In this document: positions 1-8,440 of the stretch, piece by piece
Position numbering within the stretch: position 1 is the first letter of the stretch
Layout of the letters: each line of letters opens with the position of its first letter
Origin: Gordius sp. MW1
Taxonomy: Eukaryota > Nematomorpha > Gordioida > Gordea > Gordiidae
Direction: 5' to 3'
Assembly (NCBI GenBank): GCA_964036665.1
Contig: OZ038532.1
Span: forward strand, 8,990,001 to 9,054,000
Length of the DNA stretch: 64,000 bases
The notes under the pieces: model-generated
Databases searched by the model: none
Told to the model about the DNA's origin: nothing
Seen by the model: the letters and a program-made list of their open reading frames with translations, nothing else
Position numbers and translations under genes: made by a program

Positions 1-136
1 CTGTAGGCTTCTCTAACTTAGTTTGCGAGTTCGAGACTCGCTTATGCCGATATATTTTGAAAATAATTTTAAATAACTGTGCAAAAATTATATTTAATGA
101 ACAGCATCGTAATAAATAACTTAACAAATGAATTTA
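1..136. other. AT-rich lead-in with a B-box-like motif
   Basis: No gene is visible. Around 25-42 the sequence GCGAGTTCGAGACTCGC resembles a tRNA B box, and a similar motif lies beside the related array near 12.7 kb. No tRNA cloverleaf could be built around it. The stretch is probably part of the same dispersed repeat as the array that follows. Confidence 0.3.
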
Positions 137-296
137 ATACTGTACAAAAAATTATTTTACTGAATATTATTTTTTTTTACTGAGCATTTAATTATTTTAC
201 TGTGCATTTGATTATTTTACTGTGCATTCAATTTTTTTACTGTGCATTTGAATTTTCTACTGCGCGAAAATTTAATTTTTTACTGGGCACATTAAT
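137..296 (+). repeat. 20-bp periodic array, TTTACTG(T/A)GCATTTGATTA type
   Basis: About eight degenerate units repeat at an almost exact 20-bp period, each with a TACTGTGCATTT-like core. Two arrays of the same core lie at 12451-12640 (opposite orientation) and 18875-19100. The array ends in GCACATTAATTTGTTCTC, matched by the outer edge of the 12.4-kb array read in reverse. It abuts the receptor fragment that starts at about 314, so it probably marks the end of an inserted element. Confidence 0.7.
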
Positions 297-313
297 TTGT
301 TCTCATTCTAAAT

Positions 314-848
314 AACCTAATAATAGATAGATCCTCCATTGAAAATTGTGGAATCAGATTATTATTGAGCCATTTAATAGCTTTTGGTAGAAACACTGCG
401 ATTCATACCTGCCACATTATAATTCCAGCTTATTTTGAAGATTGTTTTGTGATAACATCCCATCCCATGTTAATAAATCGGATTCGATCTTCATGCCTAT
501 ACAGCTACTTTTCATTCTATACCGCCGTATTTTTACTTATTTTAAACATACCCCATTACAAATTATGTAGCTTAAGTGAACCGTCTATAATTTTTTAGCT
601 CAATTTATTTCAATGTGACATCGACACCCGATATATTTCTTTTTTATAACGCCTTCAAATTAACAGCCCTATATATATTTTCTCTCATAGCGACATTTAT
701 CGTGATGGTATTTATGTTTAAGAGTTTATTAAGATATCGTATAAGACATAACATACAAATACATCCGGACAACGAAACACCATTAAACCTTCGATTGCTG
801 AGAAAGAAAAATGATGTTTTTATTCGGGAAACGGTCAACATATTCTGA
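314..848 (+). pseudogene. Rhodopsin-like receptor fragment, both ends missing
   Basis: Same family as the three intact receptors. It covers the end of TM2, extracellular loop 1 with its conserved Cys (SSIENCGIR), TM3, TM4, the loop-2 Cys (FQCDID), TM5 and the start of TM6. The first homologous codon lies at about 314, directly next to the periodic array, and homology stops at about 848, so TM1, TM7 and both ends are absent. The TM3 motif is DCF instead of DRF. A stop at 596-598 and a frame change near 612 break the reading frame. This is the only family member on the plus strand. It is a pseudogene beyond reasonable doubt. Confidence 0.9.
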
Positions 849-1455
849 TAGAGTATTTTGTGGCGAACACAAATATGTTTTTCGGGTTTTTCCTATACGT
901 CAAGTTTTTTAGATATTTCGATTCAAAGTTGCGAAAATGACCGTTTTTGACCCTTTTCGACGCTCAATAGAGATATTGAATAGCTAAAAAGAAAAATTTA
1001 AACCTATAAGTGGTAGAACCAACTTAGTGTAAAACATTAAAAAATGATTTTTCCCCTATTTTTATTACTTTTTAATATATATCAAAAATGCAATTAGTCC
1101 CTATGCGAACGCGGTTTCCTTTGAGCCGCCCTTCCTCTCTATCTAATTGGCTTATATGCTTATATAACACTATACCCTTAGTGCATGTGAATAATTGATA
1201 ATGTGTGGTGGGTGCAAGAGTAGTGGCTTAATACGAGCTATTACTCTGGTGGAGAGGGAGGAAAACAGGCGTAGTAAAAATTTATTTAACCCTTTAAATG
1301 ACAATTATCACAATAGTCATGAATACTTGTTGACAAATTATTTATTTTTAAAATTATATTTTAAAGCCAGGTATCAATAAAAAATTACGCCATGATTTTA
1401 ATAATCACTACACTATCATCGTAAGTTTTTATTATAAACCAAAGAGTTTGACAAG
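849..1455. other. No gene seen
   Basis: AT-rich sequence with short chance reading frames. The 61-codon frame at 1195-1380 has no recognisable motif and is not supported as a gene. Confidence 0.5.
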
Positions 1456-1566
1456 CTTAAATCTGCCCGACCCGAGCCCGAGGCCCGATTGTTTTATTAA
1501 ATTCTGTCCGAGCGCGGCCCGAACTCGGGCAGGGTCGAGGTTTGGGCGGCCCGTGCAGGGCTCTAG
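1456..1566. mobile_element. Fragment of GC-rich hAT-like MITE
   Basis: A short GC-rich island in AT-rich DNA, dominated by CCCGAG and GGGCCC words. It ends in GTGCAGGGCTCTAG, the reverse complement of the terminal motif TAGAGCCCTGCAC of the complete element at 19397-20074. Only one end is recognisable, so this is a truncated copy in reverse orientation. Confidence 0.65.
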
Positions 1567-2479
1567 TTGTAAGAGTTAATGTCTCTTCAAAATGATCAAA
1601 AAATCCTATATAAATATAAAAACGTAAACTTATTACCATTCATAGTCCATAAAATTTGGCATTAAGGCCTTCTTAATTCTAGGATCTAGCACATTAGAGA
1701 TGTAATTTTCTAATGTTATATACTTTACTCTATAAATTGCACTTTTCTCTACCATTTTCGGCCTCTTTTAGCATGGACCCATCTCCACAAATATTAATCA
1801 AGATTTCATCGATCTCCTGAAAAAACACAATAATAATCCCGACAGCACTTCTGTGGGACGAAGGTTATCATCATAAAATAGCTCTAGAAAAACTTTAATT
1901 TCAATGTATATCTCATAATTGGTTAAATGACATGGGTCATTGTGGGTATTTAAAAGATTATTGATAGCCCATGTATTTTATAAAAAAAAGTAAACAAAAT
2001 AAAATTTGATTTAGTTAACACTCTTTAACATTAAAAATTTTCTATTCCACCTTGTACTGACATCATGGGTATTCTTATTCGCGGTCATCTCCACATATTC
2101 TTGCATGTATTTGGGTCTGTGGAGTTTGGCTACAAAAGTTTCGATTTTGTTAAGTGGAGTGCCAGACACTTAATAACCTCCTTCGCAATTCATTCAGAGT
2201 GTGAGCCATACATCGCACACTATTTATTCTCTTAGAATGCTTGTTAATACGTCCTTTTCCATTAACTTGGCCGCTAAAACTATGTTAGATCCACAAACTA
2301 GATAGACTGTTCACCAGCGCACAAATGGTGTACCCTTTATTCCACCATTCTGATGTGAACATGGTAAAGTGGTGATGGTGATCATATAGAAATTAGTAAT
2401 TTTCGCAAATTAAATAATCTTAAAAAGGTAAATAAAAATATTGAATTACGTAGATATCAAAAACAGCATTTTTTCACCT
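1567..2479. other. No gene seen
   Basis: AT-rich intergenic sequence. I see no coding frame, RNA gene or clear repeat until the satellite begins near 2480. Confidence 0.5.
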
Positions 2480-2910
2480 TTTTTATATATTATACCAATT
2501 TTCAAATAAAAAATATTCATTTCAATAGATATTGAACATTATGACATTTGTCACCTGTTTCACCTTAAAAGGTGAAAAAATATTTTTTTCGAGTTTAGTC
2601 CTATAATAAACCAATCTTCAAAAAAAATATTCATTTCAATTGATATCGAAGATTATGACATTTGTCACCTGTTTCACCTCAAAAAGGTTAAAAATATTTT
2701 TTTCGAGTTTAAAACATGTTTTAGTCCTATAATAAACCAATTTTGAAATAATATTGATTTCAATTGATATTGAATATTTTGACACTTGTCACCTGTGTCA
2801 CCTTAAAAAGGTAAAAAAATATTTTTATTTGAGTTTAAAACTTGTTTTAGTCCCATAATAAACAATTTTCAAAAAAATATTCATTTCAATAGATATTGAA
2901 GATTATGACA
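2480..2910 (+). repeat. ~120-bp satellite array, left part
   Basis: Three to four diverged units of roughly 115-125 bp. Each holds a GACATTTGTCACCTGT block, a short palindrome (TTCACCTT, loop, AAGGTGAA), a T-run, CGAGTTTAAAAC and TTCATTTCAATAGATATTGA. The array resumes in the same phase after the LINE at 6496, so LINE insertion split one original array. Confidence 0.85.
2895..2910 (+). repeat. Target site duplication, left copy, of LINE 2911-6495
   Basis: ATTGAAGATTATGACA (16 bp) is repeated exactly at 6496-6511 on the other side of the LINE. The word belongs to the satellite unit, as expected for an insertion into the array. Confidence 0.9.
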
Positions 2911-2986
2911 CCCTTGCAAATCCGCTCTCCTACGTCCTCGTCGTGCAGGGGGGTAACAGATTATATCTGGCTAAAGGAGAAGCGGT

Positions 2987-3004
2987 CCGTGTCACTTAGA
3001 AAGA

Positions 3005-3043
<39 letters not shown>

Positions 3044-3055
3044 AAAGTGACACGG
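2987..3055 (+). other. Inverted repeat flanking a 34-bp poly(A) tract in the LINE 5' region
   Basis: CCGTGTCACTT at 2987-2997 is perfectly complementary to AAGTGACACGG at 3045-3055, and 34 A residues (3006-3039) fill the loop. The LINE RNA could form an 11-bp stem with an A-rich loop ahead of the ORF. The role is unknown. Confidence 0.8.
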
Positions 3056-3261
3056 CTCATACCTTTCTATATGTGGATTCGTTTATATGGAAAGGTTTCA
3101 AAAGAATGGTCCTTTAGAACTCACCCTCTAAGGAAAACGACTCAAACCCCTGTGATCTGGGGTCAGAATAGGATCTCCGCTCCTCGCGAATCGTACAAAC
3201 CGACGAAGAGGTTGGCGCCAGGAAGGGCATCCGGCTGTAAAACCTGCTCCAATCTCCCCCT

Positions 3262-3447
3262 ATGAATACAAAGGCGAATGGGCGGGGTACAGCCCTAAGT
3301 ACCCCGTGGGTAACTCATCGACCTACGTCAAAAAGAAAGATGAGGATCCTGGCCAAATCGTTTTGGGAACTCCGCAAGGATTCTCTCCTAATGATGGTCA
3401 TCGACCTGAAAATATTTGAGGAGGCTGGTCTAAAGGCTACACCCTAA
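3262..3447 (+). CDS. Possible short upstream ORF of the RTE LINE
   Basis: A 61-codon frame starts at ATG 3262 and ends at 3447, just before the endonuclease frame. It overlaps that frame, which is open from 3420, in another phase. No domain is recognisable. It could be a remnant of ORF1, or the original upstream start of ORF2 separated by a frameshift, because endonuclease-like residues (VATWNIGS) precede the first ATG of the long ORF. It may equally be chance. Confidence 0.25.
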   Translation: MNTKANGRGTALSTPWVTHRPTSKRKMRILAKSFWELRKDSLLMMVIDLKIFEEAGLKATP

Positions 3448-3473
3448 GGGTTGCAACCTGGAACATAGGGAGC

Positions 3474-6473
3474 ATGACGGGAAGAGCGGGCGAGGTAGTG
3501 GAAGCACTCAATCGGAGAAGGATAGATATATGCTGCATACAGGAGACAAGGTGGAAAGGAGAAAGTGCTAGGATGATGGGAGCCATTGGTGCGCGGTATA
3601 AATTCTACTGGCAAGGGCACAAGGATGGAAAAGCTGGTATAGGAATACTTGTCGCTGAGAAATGGGTGGACAAAGTTATCGATGTCATGCGATGGAATGA
3701 CCGGATTATAGTTATAAAGATGGCGATGGGAGAAAGGCTATTCAACGTTATATCGGCCTACGCCCCTCAAGTAGGAAGAAGCGATGAAGAAAAAGACATT
3801 TTCTGGGATCGTCTGATGGAAATTACTTCCCACCTTCAAGAATCTATTATTTTAGGCGGGGATCTAAACGGACATGTTGGCGCGAATATCGATGGTTATG
3901 AAGGTGTCCATGGTGGTCACAGCTACGGAACCAGGAACACGGAGGGGGAACGCATTCTGGATTTTGGGAACGCTACTCAGATGGTTATATGCAATACTTT
4001 CTTCAAGAAAGAAGACAGGAAGCTTATAACCTATGAATCGGGTACCCTTAAAAGTACTGTCGATTATATGATGGTCAAAAAATCGGACAGATGTATGGTG
4101 AAAAACGTCAAGGTTGTCCCTGGGGAAGAATGCGTGACACAACACCGTCTTATTGTTGGGGATCTCGTAATGAAGGGGCTTATAAATCCAAAGAAACGTT
4201 ATATCCCGAGACTCAAGGTGTGGTGTTTGAAAGATGATACTCAAAAGAGGGATTTTGCCGAAGCACTTGATGGAACCTCAGTGGAGATGGCGAAGAACGT
4301 AAACGACAAATGGACGGCTATGAAGAATGCTTGGCTTGACACAACATCGCGCGTTTGTGGTTGGACAAAGGGGCCCCCAAGACATAAGGAAACTTGGTGG
4401 TGGAACTCTGAGGCGGCTAAAGCTATCGAAGATAAAAGGCGTTGCTATAAAGTCTGGCATGAATCTCAACAAAGGTGCGATAAGGTTATGTATCAAGAGG
4501 CTAAAAGAATTGCAAGAAGGACCGTCGCCAGAATAAAGGAAACAAAAAGATGCGAGTTTGCTCTACGCCTTGACTCAGAGGAAGGGAAGAAAAACATGTT
4601 TCGTGTAGCCAAACAAATGGCGAAAGAACGACTCGATGTTGTGGCGACTAAATGCGTTAAAACGCCGGCGGGTAACATCATCTCCCATGGCGATAGAATC
4701 AAAAAAGTTTGGAAAGACTATATGAAACGACTCTTAAACGAAGAGAATACCTGGGACAATGACGTTGTTTGTGATAAAGTGGAGGGACCCTGCTGCTGGA
4801 TTGGGACTGACGAAATTCAGCGTGCCATAAAGAAAACGAAACAAGGTAAAGCGGCAGGCCCAACAGGAATAGTGGCGGAGATGGTAAAAGCTTCTGGACA
4901 TTTAGGAGTCGTTTGGCTTACACAGCTGTGTAATGCCATAATTCAGGAAGGGACTATACCTAGCGATTGGAAAAAGAGCGTTGTTCTACCAATCTACAAA
5001 GGAAAAGGCGACCCACTTGACTGCGGATCATATCGGGCTATTAAGCTCCTCGACCAAACTATGAAAGTTATAGAGAGGGTGCTCGAGAAAAGAATCCGGG
5101 AACAAACGAACATCGACGCTATCCAGTTCGGATTTAAACCAGGGAAAGGGACCACCGATGCCATCTTTATAGTACGACAGATGCAAGAAAAACACCAAGC
5201 AAAAGGGAAAAGACTATACTACGCCTTCGTAGACTTAGAGAAAGCGTTCGATCGGGTGCCGCGGGAAGTTGTAAAATGGGCTCTTAGGAAAACAGGTGTG
5301 GAAGAATGGTTGGTTACGGCTGTGATGGTTATGTATGACGAATCTCAAACAGCAGTGAGGACCCACGATGGCGATAGCGAAAGCTTTGAAGTGAAGGTTG
5401 GGCTACACCAAGGTTCCGTTTTAAGCCCCCTACTTTTCATACTCGTAATGGAGGTGGTGACAAAAGAACTGCGAGATGGACTCCCATGGGAACTTTTATA
5501 CGCCGATGATCTCTTGATAATGGCTGAGAGTGAGGCTGATCTCTTTACAAAGATACAAAAATGGAAAATCGGAATGGAGAAAAAGGGCTTAAAAGTTAAC
5601 ATGGGAAAAACAAAGGTGATGTTTGGCGGGAAAAGTACGAAGAGCGCCGAGACAACTTGCGCCTGGCCCTGTAGCGTATGTCACAAAGGAATAGCTAGCA
5701 ACTCTATACAATGTACAAAATGCCTAGGATGGGTTCACAAAAAATGTAGCGGTGTGAAAGGAAGTCTTTTATTGGCAAGCCGTACATTTAGCTGCAAGCC
5801 CTGCGTGACAAGACCTCTACCGGATAATGCCATAACCGACTTTAACATCGGTAATGGGGAGACGCTAGGAAAAGTTAACACCTTTACCTATCTCGGGGAC
5901 TCTTTAAGTGCAGATGGGAATGTTGACTCGGCAGTTACAGCAAGGATACGACAAGCCTGGAAGAAGTTTAGAGAGATGGCCCCTCTTTTGACCGGAAAAG
6001 GTGTTTCACTCACTTTAAAGGGCAAAGTCTACGCGGCATGTATTAGAAGTTGTCTTGTATATGGAAGCGAAACGTGGCCATTAATGTCGATACATAAAGC
6101 CAAATTGGAAAGCACAGAAATGCGTATGATAAGATGGATGTCAAACGTGTCGCTACGGGAAAGAATAACAAGCAATAGACTCAGAGAAAGAATCGGGATC
6201 GAGCCAATCAACGAGGTCATCCGGAAAAACAGGCTAAGATGGTTTGGACATGTGGAGCGGAAGAATGACGACGACTGGGTGAAGAGATGTACTTCCCTGG
6301 AGGTATCTGGAAAGAAACCGCGTGGGAGGCCGAAATCAACATGGGCCTCTGTTCTAGCTACCGACATGGAAGCAATGGGTCTGACAAAACAGGATTCGCA
6401 TGATCGGATAAAATGGAGGAAATGCATTAGGGGAAAACAGGCTAACCCAGGAGATCCTGGAAAACGGCCTTAA
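3474..6473 (+). CDS. RTE LINE endonuclease-reverse transcriptase with PHD-like finger
   Basis: An uninterrupted 999-residue polyprotein that would nick genomic DNA and copy the element RNA in place (target-primed reverse transcription). The N-terminal AP-endonuclease domain spans about 1-230: QETRW at 22, GGDLNGH near 128, STVDY near 193, TQHR near 222. The reverse transcriptase covers about 440-720: GKAAGPTGI near 458, FVDLEKAFDRVPR near 585, HQGSVLSPLLF near 645, catalytic YADD near 676. A C4HC3 finger lies at about 733-774, then the C-terminal region with GSETW near 864 and NRLRWFGHVER near 919. The conserved endonuclease residues VATWNIGS lie just upstream of ATG 3474 in the same open frame, so the real start may be upstream or the 5' end slightly damaged. 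The catalytic motifs look intact. Confidence 0.93.
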   Translation: MTGRAGEVVEALNRRRIDICCIQETRWKGESARMMGAIGARYKFYWQGHKDGKAGIGILVAEKWVDKVIDVMRWNDRIIVIKMAMGERLFNVISAYAPQVGRSDEEKDIFWDRLMEITSHLQESIILGGDLNGHVGANIDGYEGVHGGHSYGTRNTEGERILDFGNATQMVICNTFFKKEDRKLITYESGTLKSTVDYMMVKKSDRCMVKNVKVVPGEECVTQHRLIVGDLVMKGLINPKKRYIPRLKVWCLKDDTQKRDFAEALDGTSVEMAKNVNDKWTAMKNAWLDTTSRVCGWTKGPPRHKETWWWNSEAAKAIEDKRRCYKVWHESQQRCDKVMYQEAKRIARRTVARIKETKRCEFALRLDSEEGKKNMFRVAKQMAKERLDVVATKCVKTPAGNIISHGDRIKKVWKDYMKRLLNEENTWDNDVVCDKVEGPCCWIGTDEIQRAIKKTKQGKAAGPTGIVAEMVKASGHLGVVWLTQLCNAIIQEGTIPSDWKKSVVLPIYKGKGDPLDCGSYRAIKLLDQTMKVIERVLEKRIREQTNIDAIQFGFKPGKGTTDAIFIVRQMQEKHQAKGKRLYYAFVDLEKAFDRVPREVVKWALRKTGVEEWLVTAVMVMYDESQTAVRTHDGDSESFEVKVGLHQGSVLSPLLFILVMEVVTKELRDGLPWELLYADDLLIMAESEADLFTKIQKWKIGMEKKGLKVNMGKTKVMFGGKSTKSAETTCAWPCSVCHKGIASNSIQCTKCLGWVHKKCSGVKGSLLLASRTFSCKPCVTRPLPDNAITDFNIGNGETLGKVNTFTYLGDSLSADGNVDSAVTARIRQAWKKFREMAPLLTGKGVSLTLKGKVYAACIRSCLVYGSETWPLMSIHKAKLESTEMRMIRWMSNVSLRERITSNRLRERIGIEPINEVIRKNRLRWFGHVERKNDDDWVKRCTSLEVSGKKPRGRPKSTWASVLATDMEAMGLTKQDSHDRIKWRKCIRGKQANPGDPGKRP
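5671..5800 (+). other. C4HC3 (PHD-type) zinc finger within the LINE ORF
   Basis: The spacing is C-x2-C-x10-C-x2-C-x4-H-x2-C-x15-C-x2-C, the PHD/RING-variant arrangement, between the RT thumb and the C-terminal region. From memory, related animal RTE elements carry such a finger here. Its partner (chromatin, RNA or DNA) cannot be told from the sequence. Confidence 0.85.
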
Positions 6474-6495
6474 AACGATGAAGAAGAAGAAGAAG

Positions 6496-7045
6496 ATTGA
6501 AGATTATGACATTTGTCACCTGTGTCACCTTAAGGTTAAAAATATTTTTTTTTCGTGTTTAAAACTTGTTTTAGTCCCATAATAAACCAATTTTCAAAAA
6601 AAAATATTAATTTCCTTAGATATTGAATATTATGATATTTGTCACCTGTTTCACCTTAAAAAAGTGAAAATATATTTTTTTCAAGTTTAAAACTTGTTTT
6701 AGTCATGTAATAAACCTTTTCAAAAAAAAAAATTTATTTCACCAGATATTGAAGATTTTGACATTTGTCACCTGTGTCACCTTAAAAAGGCGAAAAAATA
6801 TTTTTTTCAAGTTTAAAACTTGTTTTAGTCATATAATAAACCAATTTTCAAAAAAATATTCATTTCAATAGATATTGAATAATTCGATATTTGGCATCTG
6901 TGTCACCTTAAAAAGGTGGAAAAATATTTTTTCAAGCTTAAAACTTGTTTTAGTCATATAATAAACCAAAAAATATTCATTTCAATAGATATTGAAGATT
7001 TTGACATTTGTCAACTGTTTCACCTTATAAAGGTGAAAAATTTTT
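6496..7045 (+). repeat. ~120-bp satellite array, right part
   Basis: Four to five further units of the same satellite as 2480-2910, beginning with the second copy of the LINE target duplication (6496-6511). Unit features such as TCACCTTAAAAAGGTGA and TAGTCATATAATAAACC recur. Units differ by small indels and substitutions, so the array is not freshly amplified. Confidence 0.85.
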
Positions 7046-7239
7046 TTTTATAATACACCTTTAATGATCTGCATAGATGATGCATAGCATACCAATTGGA
7101 ACAAATTATAGATTCGTTATAACTAGCAAGTATGATACTTTCCACTTAGTGACGTCATACCATATTTCCCATCAATCAAAAGAATAAATAACTATTAAAT
7201 AGCAAAAATTATAAAAACTTCACAGACTTCCATACACAA

Positions 7240-7440
7240 CCCAAAACGACCAAAACCAAACCAAAAGGTTACCAAAATAATTCACCTAAACGCTAAGGTG
7301 TTTTTTTTATAAAAACGCCAAAGGTCGACCAAAATAATTCACCCAACACCCTTTGGGTGTTTTTTAACAAAAACGCCAAAGGTCAACCAAAAAAATTCAC
7401 TCAACACTGAAATGGTTTGGGGGGAAAAAACGCTAACCCT
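7240..7440 (+). repeat. ~70-bp minisatellite, three units
   Basis: Three units carry AAAACGCCAAAGGTC(G/A)ACCAAAA and AATTCACC(C/T)AACAC followed by a T-rich stretch. The third unit is divergent. No coding content. Confidence 0.65.
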
Positions 7441-7804
7441 TGCAGGCGACCAATCTTAAACCTTGGTTTTAACACTACTATGCATGTATGAATTTAATAT
7501 TCATATTAATATAAGTGAAAACAAAATTTATTTATAAAAAAGCCCTTTTATATTATTATTATTATAATGAATACCGAACATTCTTTACATTTTATTTACA
7601 TTTTATACCATTTTCATCATAAAAGTCTTTTACATATGTTCCATATTTTTTCGGAAATTTCGTAGTATTACGTACTATTATTTATTTGTGCGCCAAAGCA
7701 ACGCTTGGCCGGCACAGCTAGTGCATTTATAAAATATAGGTTTAATACTCAATTTAGATTTGTGACACCTATCCAAATAAGCAATAATATTTAAATTATA
7801 ATTA

Positions 7805-8260
7805 AATTTAGGAGGTCATGTGGATATTAAAAAAACATTAGTTGGCCTCTCTTTAATTAATTTAAGATAACAAATGAACATTATCTTACATGGTAGAATA
7901 AAAAATTTTTTAATAACAGGAAGAAATGAGCAAATTATAAGGAAAATTTTTATAAGTTAATAGCTTGACGTCGTTTTACAGGTTTATTGACATGTCAAAT
8001 AGCTAATCCGTTATCCCTGTATACTCACATTTTATTACTATTGCTATGCTATAACGCTTTAGGTGAGTTTGCTCCTTAGGGTGTGGGTTGAAGCCAGAAT
8101 GCATTTTTTTTATCGACCCTTGCCATGTGTTTGAATTTTTGAGTAGTCCGAACGCGGCTTATATGTGTTGGGGTTGAACAAAAAGGTTTTAGTTGATGTA
8201 TCACCAAAAGACTATGCTTTTTCAATTTACAAACTTATATTATATCTAAATACCTATAAA
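7805..8260. repeat. Dispersed AT-rich repeat, family A, copy 1
   Basis: Shares an ordered set of words with 23830-24200, 54880-55220 and 62600-63015: GGTCATGTGGA, TTAAGATAACAAATGA, a TTTGCT(C) block followed by TGAAGCCAGA(A/C)TG, ATATGTGTTGG and CAAAAGACTATGCTTTT. No reading frame, terminal repeats or tail can be defined, so the class is unknown. Confidence 0.6.
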
Positions 8261-8426
8261 AATAATTACCTAGCAATTAATAACTGCTCATAAAGTATTT
8301 TTTAAAAGCTATGAATTATAATCCAATTTATCTTGCAGCGCTTAGCGCCTATAACTTTTATATGTAGAATAAAATGCTTTTGCTTTAATTGCATATATAA
8401 TTGATTATATGTGAGGTTAAAACTTC

Positions 8427-8440
8427 TGATGCATTCTGAA
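8427..8440. repeat. Target site duplication of LINE 8441-11506, 3' side of the element
   Basis: TGATGCATTCTGAA recurs exactly at 11507-11520 at the other end of the element. Two further matching bases (CC) follow both copies. Confidence 0.85.

Larger units (their letters stand above)
2911..6495 (+). mobile_element. Full-length RTE-type non-LTR retrotransposon
   Basis: This 3585-bp element is bounded by a perfect 16-bp target duplication. It has a GC-richer body than its host DNA, a 5' region with a 34-bp poly(A) tract, one long ORF for an endonuclease-reverse transcriptase, and a very short 3' tail of GAAGAAGAAGAAG instead of poly(A). This organisation is the known RTE-clade pattern. The intact ORF and exact duplication suggest recent, possibly still mobile, insertion. 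It sits inside a satellite array. Confidence 0.93.

Noticed and set aside
137..296. Regular 20-bp periodicity considered as a CRISPR-like array
   Set aside because: No spacers are present, the units are directly tandem and degenerate, and the context is an animal genome.
1195..1380. Short plus-strand reading frame
   Set aside because: 61 codons, no motif, no conservation elsewhere in the window, AT-rich chance frame.
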